A DNA stretch of 64,000 nucleotides. Source: Phyto melanocephala. Lineage: Eukaryota > Arthropoda > Insecta > Diptera > Rhinophoridae. The notes beneath the pieces were generated by a model that was given only the letters and a program-made list of their open reading frames with translations, had not been told where the DNA came from and did not search any database. The DNA lies in NCBI GenBank assembly GCA_941918925.1, contig OW799233.1, positions 142,354,223 to 142,418,222 of the forward strand, in the 5' to 3' direction. Below, piece after piece: positions 49,193 through 60,164 of this stretch (positions are counted from its first letter, which is position 1; each line of letters starts with the position of its first letter). The position numbers and the translations under genes are program-made.

Positions 49193-49852
49193 ATATCGCA
49201 CTTGATCAACAAGAGGGTATTAACTCAAAATTTTTAAAATATCACTTTTTTCAAGAAATCAGCAAACAACATCAATATCTATCTACTGTAAAAATTTCAA
49301 CGTATTCCGTTTACTCTTTCATCTCGAAAACCACTTTTGAGACCATATTCATGATAATGTAGTGATTACCTTTATTTCAACAAAAAGGTATTATTTCGAG
49401 TTAATACAAAAGTTGAAATAGGTAAGAATCGTATATTTTCATAAAAAAGGTATTATTTTGATTTGAGCCTTTATTTATGTTAAAAATAATCAAACTGTTT
49501 TATTTATATTTGGTTGTATTTTGAGTTGATACTATTTTTTTGATAAAATTTGTTTTATTCTATAATTTTAATTCGAAATGTGACTCTTTTTATGAAAAAA
49601 TTGTTCAAATTTTTTTTAGTTGTGACCCTTTTCATGAAAAAAATGTGTTAACTCAAAAAATAGATTTTTTTGCAATGATTAGTAAAATTTAAAACAAAAA
49701 CAATGTATATATATATTTTCAAATGGAATTTGCTTCCTATGGTATATTTGAATTTTTAAATTCTGTTAAAATGTGACCACAAACAGTTTTTTGACTCTAC
49801 TGAAAATTCAAAAATTTTGAGTTAATACCCTCTTGTTGATCAAGTGCGATAT
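49193..49852. mobile_element. 660-bp non-coding element with perfect inverted ends, copy 2
   Basis: Nearly identical to 22112-22772, same orientation, with the same 43-bp inverted ends. The high identity of two distant copies points to recent movement. Confidence 0.85.
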
Positions 49853-50154
49853 GTATGTATTTAACTATTTATTTGTAATATATGTATGTATTTTATTAGT
49901 ATTTAAGTATAAATATACTTGTATAATGTAAGAGCAATTTAATATTTCAATATTGACTTGTTTTATTTAATAATAAGCAAATTAAAGCATAAGTAGTCGA
50001 TAATGAGATTTTGGTCATAGCTAACCCAGCATTTACACATGAAAGTAATATCAAGAAATTTCTGTATACGTATTAAAAATAAAAATTTCTATGAAATAGA
50101 CTAAGGACGCAGTAATTGCTATACTCACTGAATTATAACAAGAAAGAGCACTAT

Positions 50155-50171
50155 ATTCTGCTGTGCAGAAT
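50155..50171 (-). repeat. 3' hairpin of B7 with compensating base changes
   Basis: ATTCTGC-TGT-GCAGAAT. Most copies read ATTCGGC-TGT-GCCGAAT. Both arms differ at the paired position, so the stem stays perfect. Confidence 0.85.
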
Positions 50172-50763
50172 GTTTTATACCCACAAACAACTTTGTGTAC
50201 TTTTTTAAGCACAAAATTTATTATTTTGTTATTAACAGTAATCGCTATGGAATAATTTCTTTATGCTAAAATATGTATCACTTTCTTTTTATAACTTCGA
50301 TATGCTAGTAAAATGTTTTCGTAAATTTAGTCTTTAAATGAAAGTGGGCGTTAAAGTAGGCGTGTCAATATAGTTTCTGCTAATAAATAAAACTGAGATA
50401 TTTCAATATTGTTTTTTATTCTTAAAAAAAACATTGCCAAGAAGAGAAATTATATGAATCTAAGATAAACCGTTATATGAAAGGTAGTAAGGTGGGCGTG
50501 TCACCTTAATTTTCTGGCATAACAATGATGTTGACTAGAAGGATATACGTAGCAAATTTTATCATCATACCTCTAATTTGGTCGGTTTTATGAGCTTTAA
50601 AAATTCATTAACAGTAAATAACGAGAAAAGTGGGCGTTATAGTAGCTGTGTCGAATTTGTTTCTGCTTATGAATAAAACTAAGATATTTCAATGTAGTCC
50701 ATTATTATTCCAAAATTTTTATTCATACAGAAATTATATGAATTTAAGATAAATCGTTATATT

Positions 50764-51514
50764 AACAAGTAACAGTGATATATTCGGCCGTGCCGAATCT
50801 TATATACCCTTCACAATGTGTAGTCATGCAATAATAATTGTTTGTATCACCATTCAACTCATATAAAATACGTACATATGTATATACTGGTTAGAATAAA
50901 TGTGGCATCGAATCCCAGCTGAGCCAAAAAATATTTTATTTTATTTTATTTTATTTAATATATTATTTATATTTTATTATTTTTTATTAAATTTTTTTAA
51001 AAAATTTTTTTAAAAAAATTTTTAAAAAATTTTTGTAAATTTTTTTAAATTTTTTTTTAATATTTTTTTGGTAATTTTTTTTTATTATTTTTTTTTTATT
51101 TTTAATATATTTTTTTTTTGTAATTTTTTTTTTTTGCATGTTTTTTACATGTATGTATTATGTATGTTGGTGCTGTAATTGTGAAAAAAAACGAGGTAGT
51201 CGGGGTTTTTTGCTCATATCTCAGAAAGTTATGGGGCGATTGTGCTGAATTTCAATAGCGATTCATTTCTGGATATTTCCAAGAGATTGATACCATATAC
51301 AGATCTGAGGAACATATAGTTGCTTCTAAAAGTTGAATTCAACCAACACACAGACAGACGGGCAGACGGACAGACGGTCAGAGCTTAATCGACTCCTCTA
51401 TTCATAAGCTTTCAGAAAATATATACTTTATGGGGTCGGAAATGAAAATTGTAGAAATTACAAACGGAATGACAAAGCTATTTATACCCTTGTACACCAC
51501 AGGTGAAGGGTATA
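50764..51514 (-). mobile_element. Family A element, full copy A8, nested in B7
   Basis: Minus strand: starts TATACCCTTCACCTGTGGTG at 51514 and ends with hairpin ATTCGGC-ACG-GCCGAAT and ATCACTGTTACTTGTT at 50764. Family B sequence lies on both sides. Confidence 0.78.
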
Positions 51515-51607
51515 AAAACATTGTTTACAAAATTTCAGAATCGTACATCTAATTTTGTCAGTTTTATTAGGTTTTAAATTTCGAATATACCGAAAAATAC
51601 AATGTGC

Positions 51608-51608
<1 letters not shown>

Positions 51609-51658
<50 letters not shown>
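51609..51658. repeat. TA dinucleotide microsatellite
   Basis: About 24 TA units at the broken edge of B7. Confidence 0.95.
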
Positions 51659-51664
<6 letters not shown>

Positions 51665-51994
51665 TTGAAGAATAAATATTATAAATGTTTTTATATATAA
51701 AAAATAAGTTATATTTACAGTTATTATGTTACTACAATCCTGTAAATTTCTATAAGTTTTATTTTAGGCAACAGTGTTTACCTATTTGTAACTTTACTTT
51801 CTTGAAAGTAAATCTTTACGTTGATTTGCTTTCTTGAAAAAATCGTTGAAATCTGAGTGGAAGAAAAAAAACACATGTGAGTGGCTTAGTGCACAAGTGT
51901 AAGTGTATTGCGAATTTACTTTTATGTGTACATGCTGGGTAAAGTCAAATATAGTATTATATATTTTCAAATAAAATTTATTATGTATATATTA

Positions 51995-52121
51995 GAGTTT
52001 TTAAACTCGGTTTCCGAATAATTGGAAAATTATTTTTTTTTATACATTTTTCCGGTTATCCAAATCGAACTTTTAAATTTGTCAGTTTCCGAATTATTTC
52101 AGAAACCGGTTTTTATGACTC
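51995..52121. mobile_element. MITE with CGGTTTC-containing inverted ends, 127 bp
   Basis: GAGTTTTTAAACTCGGTTTC on the left pairs with GAGTCATAAAAACCGGTTTC from the right, then (C/T)GAA.AATT. TA at 51993-51994 and 52122-52123. Probably a Tc1/mariner-type MITE. Confidence 0.65.
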
Positions 52122-52129
52122 TAATTATA

Positions 52130-53100
52130 AAAAAACCCGGGTTTTATACATTGAATTTTTCGACAGGCTAAATACATATTTCCTTGTATATATAAACAAA
52201 ATGCAAAATTGTTTATTACTCTATAAATTACATTCGTCTCGAGAATTACGCAACCTTTTCTTTATAGTGTGCAGTGTTTATATTAATTTTTTTTAGTTTT
52301 AAAGTGTTTTTTTGAATATACCCTACAGGATTAAGCAAAACATAAATTTAATGAAGTAATGGAAGGCACACAATGACTATAACATTTGCAAGATTACAAC
52401 TAGTTTCTTTGCAGTCATGACTTAGTGTTAATCTGACATTTATCTAGATTAACCTTCGGCCACACAACTCGCGACAAACAAGGACTAAAGAGAAATCGAA
52501 ATTTAATGTTTAAAATAAAATGTTGTTGCTCTTGTTTTTATTAGTGTGTTTCTTTGTCTTCTTTGTTATGGTTAAATGTTTTTTTGTTTGTTTTACAAAT
52601 CTACCTTTGATCATGAATTTAAGTTTTTATTGTTACAAGCACATTTCAGTTCTGTTCAGTTTATTTTATTTTTCTTGTCTTTTTTTTTCAATAACTCGAC
52701 AATATATTTTTATGAGAACATGACCTTTAACAAATTTACGCATAAAAATGTCGTTAGCGTACGCTAAATAAAAAAAATAATCTAACTTTAAACAAATGAA
52801 AAGAGAACAAAAACAGTTTAAGTTGACATTATTTTTTTTAAGTTTAAAAGCTACAATGGAATGGTATACCGACTGACTGAATGACTGAATGATTGTCTTA
52901 TATTATGTTGTCTTTTAGTACGGAAAAGTTTTGTGTGAAAACTGTTATCAGATGAGCTTGGCATCATTATTTATGAAATAAATTTTCACGATTTAAATAA
53001 GAGTGTTTTTTCTCTTTTGTTACACATTTTGTTTCTATAAAATTGTACACAAATCAAGATTTTATCATTCCTGTAGTTTTTCAGCACTGCAGTCCTAAGA
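52130..53100. other. Unassigned intron sequence
   Basis: No gene recognised; T-rich open frames at 52520-52770 are low complexity. Confidence 0.35.
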
Positions 53101-53118
53101 ATTATTAAGTAATAAAAT

Positions 53119-53120
<2 letters not shown>

Positions 53121-53168
<48 letters not shown>
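53121..53168. repeat. TA dinucleotide microsatellite
   Basis: About 23 TA units. Confidence 0.95.
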
Positions 53169-53173
<5 letters not shown>

Positions 53174-53671
53174 TATTTTTTTTCTTTTGTTAATCTTAAT
53201 GATAAAGCGTTGTAACTTTACAGCAGAAGTTTAAAACCTAAAAGAAACTGTATTATCATAATGTAACTTCTCTTTTAAACTTTTGCTTGCAAAACTGTTA
53301 TTTTTGATATATATTTGAAACACTGAAAAACTCGATTTCATCAAAAATACCAGTTTGGACCTTTCTTCTTCTGACCATCGATATGTAAAGTTTCGAAGAA
53401 TGAATACTGAAATGTATGAAAAAAAAAAACGCAGCAAAATAAAATAGAAAAGGCTTTTTTTTTTTAGATCTGTAAAGAGTGACATAAAAATAGTTTGCCA
53501 TAAAAAGGCAATAAAAGTGTTGCTCAAAGACTTCAAATAAAAAACACAGTATGTACTAGTGTTGTCAATTGTTTTACTTTTTTATTCGAATAAAACAATT
53601 TCGTTTTGTTAGAACAATCGAAACATTTTATTTTTTTTTTAATTTTTATTAAAAACAATTCAAATTAAAGT

Positions 53672-53790
53672 AAACAAGGAAGACTTCTATATTTGGCTGT
53701 GCCGAATATTTGATACTTACCATGTGTACCTAATTTTGAGTAGTTTCAAAGCACAAAATTTATTTATTTGTTCTTAACAGTGTAACTTCA
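53672..53790 (-). mobile_element. Family B element, 3' end fragment (B8)
   Basis: Minus-strand tip with hairpin ATTCGGC-ACA-GCCAAAT (one G-T wobble), then AGTCTTCCTTGTT. Only about 120 bp remain. Confidence 0.6.
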
Positions 53791-54051
53791 ATTTGATATT
53801 AATTTATTTGCCTTAATTTAATCTTACAATGACTTACTCTTTTTTAACTACAATGTTGTATTTTTATGGAAGCTGAAGAGTATATTTTGGTAGTCAGAGG
53901 TAGTTAAACTCCGTTTTTTTTTTTAAATATTATAGTTAATGTTTGAATTCATCTTTGATAATACGTTATTTTTTTTATTTTTTTTACAAATCTTTTGTCC
54001 ATATTGCAATAATATGAATTTAAAAAAAAAATGTTGAAGTGCGCATCTTAC

Positions 54052-54067
54052 CTTTATTTGCTGGCAT
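54052..54067 (-). CDS. C2H2 zinc-finger protein, exon 1 coding part (16 nt)
   Basis: ATGCCAGCAAATAAAG followed by donor GTAAGA on the minus strand. It gives M-P-A-N-K plus the first base of a codon that exon 2 completes to Asp (GAT), so the protein starts MPANKDKYVKRPPRKAYGR. Chosen because exon 2 has no in-frame ATG near its start, needs exactly one leading base, and this is the fitting ATG-donor pair I found upstream. A possible 5' UTR acceptor TTTTTTTGCCAG lies just above (54113-54114). Short exons can match by chance, hence moderate confidence. Confidence 0.55.
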
Positions 54068-54519
54068 TATAATAAAATATACAAAAAAGTTATATATAGA
54101 AAATTTCACTATCTGGCAAAAAAATTTTCCACTAGTTCAATGTGAACATAATTTGTCAAGAATTCTAATTTATAAGTGCAAGAAGTTGCATGAATAATGC
54201 CTTTTCTAAATCCAAAAGATTTGCATGTAAATCCAATGAATAAAAACCTTAAACAATTAACGTAAACAAGCATTATTTACTCATAAAACCTGGGCTTCTT
54301 TTTATTTACTGTGCATGCGTTCCATGCACTTTTTAGAATGAAGTGAATCTTGTTCATATAAACACATGCTCTCCAATGACTCGTTCATATTAAAATCATG
54401 TATGTTTCATCTATATTGAGCCACTTCATCATGGGTTGAACTCATGCATTCATTATTTCTTTAGTATGTCTTTTGTTGCTGGGTATATCTTATTCTGTAG
54501 CTTTTATTAGATTTAAATT

Positions 54520-54840
54520 TAGTAGATTGTGTGAGAAGTGGGCATTTAAGAAGGCGTATCAAGTAGTTTCTGCTGATGAAGTTAACTTAGTCATACCAAT
54601 TTGGAGGCGTTATTTCTTTAAAAAAAAATTTTCCTTAAAAAAATTATTACTTGCAAAATATTATCGCTCTTAGTTGATGTCGATTTAGCCCATTTTTAAT
54701 TCTAATCATTCCCTGTATATAAGAAATACTCTGGCAAAATTGTATCACCTAACTTTTTTGGTTCAAGCTCTATCGTGCTTTCAATAGATCGTCCTAATCC
54801 AGGACTCAGAAAATATATACTATTTTGGTTGTTTTCAAAG
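54520..54840 (-). mobile_element. Family B element, decayed internal fragment (B9)
   Basis: Keeps 'aagtgggcatttaagaaggcgt', 'tttctgctgatgaa', 'tctggcaaaattgta' and 'gctctatcgtgctttcaat', all in the family B order. Tips missing. Confidence 0.5.
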
Positions 54841-56724
54841 CGTTTTTATGATTTTTATTTATTTTAAGCTGTAATCAGACAGGATATATTTTACATATGA
54901 CTTGCCGCTTTTGCGATCAAAAACGATTCAACGATTTCACAGGAAGTGTATCAATTCTGCAGTGTACTAGTCTTACGTGTGTCAAATACATGCCATCTAA
55001 AATCACTGGACTAAATGAGAAATCCGAAAATACGCTTTACTTAATTTCCAATTTTCCATATAAGTATTAATGTAAATATTATCTTACAAACTAACAAACC
55101 GTTTATTCATTACTCGATAAATTGTAATTTTTTGTATAGTTTGGAAATTTTACGAGTAACGAATGCAGTGGAAATTTTATTAATACATATTGCTTAATCA
55201 CACACATGAGGTTTACTTGATCTAATCTTGTTTAATTTTTTTTTAAGCTTTGTTTAAGCTTATAAAGAAAAAGATTATTTTAATTCTTATTTTTTATCGT
55301 CGTTTGGCTACGCGTAGTATATAAAAAATAATAAAAGACAAGGAAAATACAAATTTAACTAGTAGCTCTTACCATTCCCATTTCCAAAAATCAAGACTTT
55401 ACTACACACGATCCGATGTATTTGATTCAGCACGAAATATATTAGGATCATTCTCATTTTATAGTTTTTCATAAATTTATCTAAATTACGATTTTCTGCA
55501 GTCAACCCATTTGACGCTAATGTGGCAGTAAATGATTTTTTAAGCTGAACATATAATTTTTTTCTTTAAATTAATTTTCTATCTATTTATATATGTATTT
55601 ATTTCAACTTGTACTTAGTTTTCAACAAACTGAGAATACATAATTTAAAACATAAAATATATTTATCCTAGGCACCACAGGTGAATAGCATACAAAAATA
55701 AAACAAGAAAACATCTTTTAAACCACAGTTCTAATTGTAACAGGACAGTAGTAGTAGTAGTTAATTTGTTTTGTGTTTCCATGTTATAAAATCTCTCTCT
55801 CTCTCTCTCTCTTTGCAAAAATAATATGGATCACTATGCATTGCTTTTTTTATTTTTTGTTTTGTTACACATATACATACATATGTTTTGTAGCAATTTT
55901 AATAAGATTGATATTGTACACATCTGCAGGAAAATTCCGTTCAAATTGTATTTTAGTTTTGTTGTATAATATGAGCGTAAACTGCGAAACAAAAAACCTA
56001 GACACACAACACAACAGGTAATCAAATTAATGGCCAATCGAATTATTGAATTTTTGCAATCAAACTTTTCTTTAGCGTTTATTCCAATTCTATTGCAACA
56101 ATTATAATTCCTTACAGCCGACAACAAATTTATATTCGAAAAAAATTCTTTAGACACAACTGTAAGATTCTAATTTAAAACTAAACTATGCGATTGGTAA
56201 TAATTGTGGCACTTACAAACGATACTATTTTCGCTGCGTATTAACCAAGTAATCTTAATATGTAATATTCTGTTATTGTAATACATAGCTACTATTTATT
56301 AATAAATACAAATAAAAAACAATTCGAACAATTTGGTTATTTTTAAAAATTATTCGAACTTATATTTACTCGAAATTAAGTCTTTAAATAAACTTTTATT
56401 TTGTTCAATCGAATAATTTGAATAATTTTTGTTTGAACAACAACCCTAAAAAATACTGTCACATATTGTACAAATCGGTATTTTGGCGAAACAAAATTGC
56501 TTAATCTTGATGATATCTTTAATAAATAAATACAACCAGTTGTGTTATATTTCCATTTAAGTGCTTTCAGATTTTTAAGAGCTGGTGACATAATGCTCTT
56601 TATGGCTTATGCAAATTGAAGATTTTAAATGTTCCACATGATATTTGGTTTAGACATGTTATTTTTCAATCGATTAAAAATTAAAATTTATGTACAAACA
56701 ATAAAAAATCTAGGAAATCACTAT
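54841..56724. other. Unassigned sequence upstream of the zinc-finger gene
   Basis: No gene recognised. A short 'ggcaccacaggtgaatagcatac' near 55671 is a tip fragment of family A. Confidence 0.35.
55748..55813. repeat. GTA and TC microsatellites
   Basis: Four GTA units at 55748-55760 and about eleven TC units at 55791-55813. Confidence 0.85.
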
Positions 56725-57185
56725 CACACTATGCGGTATAAATTGTTGTACATTTTAATTTATAACTCCTTTTATAATGTCTAATGCAGTTGTCAAGCAA
56801 AAATGTTTTTTTACTCAGGAAATATACTTGGGAAATTTTATTGCTTTACGTCAATGCGTTTAGACACAATCTCATTGTTTTTTTGCACGCTCTTGCATTA
56901 CAAGTTTAACTTTTTTTCTAATATAGTGCTTTAGCTAATTTCCAATGCCAATTAAACATTATGTACATATTATAAATATTCTGGCAAAATGTGATACCCC
57001 TATCTTCTTCGGTTCAACCTCTAGTGTGTTTTCAAAAGACGAACAGACCTATAGAGGGACAAACGGACGGAAACACATAACTTAGTCGTCCTAAAATTCA
57101 ACCAAGATTCATTATGGGCACTAAATGGCTATTTTGATGTGTTGCAAACGGAATGAAAGAATTAATATACGCCACACCGTTTACG
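56725..57185 (-). mobile_element. Family B element, 5' fragment (B10)
   Basis: Minus-strand start TATACCC-like near 57185 is decayed; CGTTTGCAACACATCAAAAT, the GTTTGTCCCTC tract and GCCAGAATATTTATAA follow in family order to 'cactatgcggtataaat'. Confidence 0.6.
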
Positions 57186-57235
57186 GGTGTAGAAATAATT
57201 TTAAAATATATAAAAATTTAAAGCTTGTTATGAAT

Positions 57236-57339
57236 TTTTAGACGCCATTTTCTAATGACACCAGAACACAAGCAGTTGTCTCAAAAATTGCTGCTGAGAA
57301 AAACTAACAAATCTGTTTCAAACTAACTGAGGTACAAAC
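57236..57339 (+). mobile_element. Family A long-variant fragment, left of the retroposon
   Basis: AAAATTGCTGCTGAGAAAAA, then AACTGAGGTAC matches the inverse of 38135-38190. The partner piece lies at 58000-58140, so the retroposon at 57340-57995 split this element. Confidence 0.55.
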
Positions 57340-57995
57340 AATTTTTTTTCTCGTGGAAAGATTACCGTCGGAACCGACACAAAGTGTCCTAATCCCACGG
57401 TCGTCTTAACCACTGAGTTAGAGCCGTGCCTCCAACCATAGCCCCTGTGACAATTTTGTGCAACTCAACACGCCACAGGTTGCAATTAATTAATTAATTC
57501 TTGGTTACTTCAAATGCACATTGCTTTGGAGCTCGGGCTACTAATTCCTTGTTGGGTTTTTCGCTATCGGCTGCAAGTCGATCGGCAACAGAATCGAGCG
57601 TGTAAACTCGAAAGACGCCGAATCGACTTACCGAGTAGCTATTTCTGTTGAGATGTCAACAGCACCCGAAAACTTTCGTGTTAACCGAAGCCCGTCCGAG
57701 GTCAGTCATTAGAGCTCACTTCCGAATTCGTTTTCAGCTTGGAATAACCATAGTCACCACATGTACTCCGAAGAGACCTCACTAATATTCAGACAGAACT
57801 ATGTTCCGGGTCTTACTGATTCCCGTGGTACCAGATAGGTTTCTGGTCAGCTTTGAGATTGTCTCTGACCAGAGCTCATTTTCTTCCAAGTTATGGCTCT
57901 AAGAAGCCAGAGGTGTTGGTCTCACCTCTCTACCCCGAGCTAGCAAATACCAAGGCCTGGAAGAATGACCAAGGATCTGCCCTCCAACCTTTCCA
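57340..57995 (-). mobile_element. Retroposon (5'-truncated LINE or SINE) with poly(A) and tRNA-like part
   Basis: About 655 bp, much richer in G+C than its surroundings, ending on the minus strand in GAGAAAAAAAATTG. Family A sequence flanks it on both sides. It shares CACGGGA(A/C)TCAGTAAGA with the 3' UTR of the retrotransposon at 60818-61330, so the two are related or share a tail. Near its 3' end is a tRNA-like stretch (57365-57433). No open frame recognised. Confidence 0.55.
57365..57433 (-). ncRNA. tRNA-like segment with A- and B-box resemblance
   Basis: TAACTCAGTGGTTAAGACG resembles a pol III A box, and GGTTCCGACGG about 37 nt on resembles a B box. The stems do not fold into a proper cloverleaf by eye, so it is at most a tRNA-derived SINE part. 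Confidence 0.25.
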
Positions 57996-57999
57996 ATTC

Positions 58000-58140
58000 G
58001 ACTATCAAATAAAAGGTCTCGACCAATAGAATACAGTAAAATATGAAAAAGTTAAATTTCATCATGGCGTCCTAACAAAATGGCAGATAGTTTTGTTTTA
58101 AACCATCAATTTGGGTAAAATCAAAGATGGCGTTGAAATC
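58000..58140 (+). mobile_element. Family A long-variant fragment, right of the retroposon
   Basis: 'aaaggtctcgaccaatagaatacag' and repeated AAATGGC words match 3430-3600 of A2. Confidence 0.6.
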
Positions 58141-58320
58141 GACCACTACAGTCACAAATTTTGAAATGTGTTATGGAAAATACTCTAAACCAAGCCCATC
58201 ATTGCCAAGCTGAAAACAAGGGTCGTTTGAGTGACATTATTTTTTATAGACAATGTATAACATTTTCGTTTTGTATATTTTATAATCAGAAAAATTCTAT
58301 AAACAGTTATTAATATTTTC
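58141..58320 (+). pseudogene. Mariner-like transposase 3' fragment
   Basis: Matches the last 110 coding bases and the 3' UTR of the element at 4897-6200: CTACAGTCACAA, ATGGAAAATACTCTAAA, AAGCTGAAAACAAGGGTCGT, GTGACATTATTTTT. It shows a relative of that family in the genome, older than the good copy. The right inverted end is not present. Confidence 0.75.
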
Positions 58321-58330
58321 AACGCCATGA

Positions 58331-60164
58331 TGAATTTTGACTCATTGAGTTTTTAATAAATGCTTTAAACTTTTTTATTGTTTCCATTTGTGGCCATAAA
58401 ATACATTTTTCTATCACCTATAAAACGCATTATTAGAAAATGTTTGATAAATCTTTTAAATGGTCCTCTGCAAATATATAAATTTTTTAAATTGTCTATT
58501 TGTTAGATATTTTAAATTCGCTATTTATCAACGAATGCTAAGATTTTATTTGTAAACTTCTATAGATTTTTCATTCAAGTGTTTCTGATTTTATTTACTG
58601 TTTACAATAACACTTAAAGTATTAAGGATTAAGTGGTTTATAAATTACTTTTTATTGGCAGTTAAAATAGAAATCCATTATCTTCTTTCATAGTCAAACA
58701 AACGATAAAATTAAAAGAAATTTAAGCTGTTTATAAAGATTTTAAGGCACTAACAAAAATATTGCTCATTTACTTTAAGAGTTTCGTAACTCAAAATTCC
58801 CGCATTTAAAATTGTTACTATGAACAATTGAGCAGGGTTAACCGTTTCTAAAATGATTAACACTTTCGGAGTTGCAGAAATTTTTCGACTAAAAATAATG
58901 ATTTTTTTATTGGTTCTATATAAAAGATTTTACTTCAACTTAATCTATATCGGTAATTAATGTAGGATTGGGTCTATGCATAAACTATTTTTTGAAAATG
59001 TTGATTGCAGTGTATATATTAGGGTGATCGATTATTTGACTTTTTTAAGAAACCGGTTTTCAAATAGTATGAAATTTAGAATTTAAGAAAAACCGGTTGC
59101 TATTTTGAAATTTAAAAAAAAAACCGGTTAACCGGTTCGAATACATAAAATATAATATTTAAAGAAAAATTTAAAAAATATTGTAAAAAAAATTATAATA
59201 AAAATTTTATCTAAATATGAAATTTTTACAGTTTATATACGTTTGGCTGCACAATAACCTAATAACTGACATGAATGCAGTTGAGTTATTTGGTTTTAAT
59301 TAGTTGGATTTAAGGACAAAGGGTACTCTTTACAAGTGAAATAAATAAATACAACAAATTAATACATAAATAAATAAGAATTTTTATAAGGCTGTTATAA
59401 ATTTTTGTATCTTTTTCTGTACATTTTTTAAATGTTAAATAGATCTTTTAAACTTATACGCACTTACGTATTTTGTTTGAATTGATTTCTGTAATTTAAA
59501 ATACATTTTAAAGGCTAGGGAGAAAATCTTTAAAATTTTGTTTTAAAAATTCTATTTTATACCCATACAAATATAGGCATAAACTAGTTTGTTCGATGGT
59601 TTAATTTTATTTTCCTTAAGTCATTAATTAAAATTAGGATCTGGAGAGAGAGATTATTGGTTTTTCTTTATTGTAACTACACTTTTTACCTAAATGTGAT
59701 CGATCAGCTTAGTTTATGCTTCAATTACCTTTAACTTTTAACGTTTGGTTTATATCCTATAAATAAACTAATATTTAATCTCAATTATTTTTCTTATTTA
59801 ACATTTGTTTTTTAAACAACAAACAAATTTCTTACAATATTATGGAAGAATATTTAATAGGTTCTATTTTCTAATTTTTGGAAACTTTTCGAGTTCTAAA
59901 TATACTATGGTGCGATTGGTTACAAAGATATTTAAAAATAAACTTAAAAAAATAAAAAACCGGCTTTTTCGAATAAAAAAACCGGTGTATTCCATATTCG
60001 AAAAATCAAAATTTAGAAAAAACCGCAGCCTGAAAGAGGAAAAAACCGGGTTTTCCACCGGTTGTAAAACCGAGTCGATCGGGTATATATTAAAACTCTG
60101 CTTTGTTAAAAAAATATATTTCAATGTAAACATAAAGTAACAATTTGTTAATCACACTAAAATT
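58331..60164. other. Unassigned sequence with ACCGGTT clusters
   Basis: AACCGGTT-type words cluster at 59060-59135 and 59957-60060. No gene recognised; the frames at 59805-60140 run through these low-complexity words. Confidence 0.4.

Larger units (their letters stand above)
50137..51612 (-). mobile_element. Family B element B7, interrupted by A8
   Basis: Minus-strand 3' tip at 50137 (hairpin ATTCTGC-ACA-GCAGAAT read inward, 50155-50171), with part of the 288-bp unit (near 50470-50650). After the A8 insertion the core resumes at 51515 (TTTCAGAATCGTACATCTAA) and breaks off at a TA microsatellite near 51610. Confidence 0.72.
28433..54051 (-). other. Intron 1 of the zinc-finger gene, about 25.6 kb
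   Basis: Runs from donor GTAAGATGCGC (after 54052) to acceptor TTTTTTGTTACAG (before 28432). It is filled with family A and B elements, MITEs, one mariner relic and retrotransposon fragments, listed separately. Its length depends on exon 1 being correct. Confidence 0.55.

Noticed and set aside
52520..52767. Two overlapping hydrophobic frames
   Set aside because: T-rich DNA gives Phe/Leu-rich frames by chance; no initiation context or conservation evidence.
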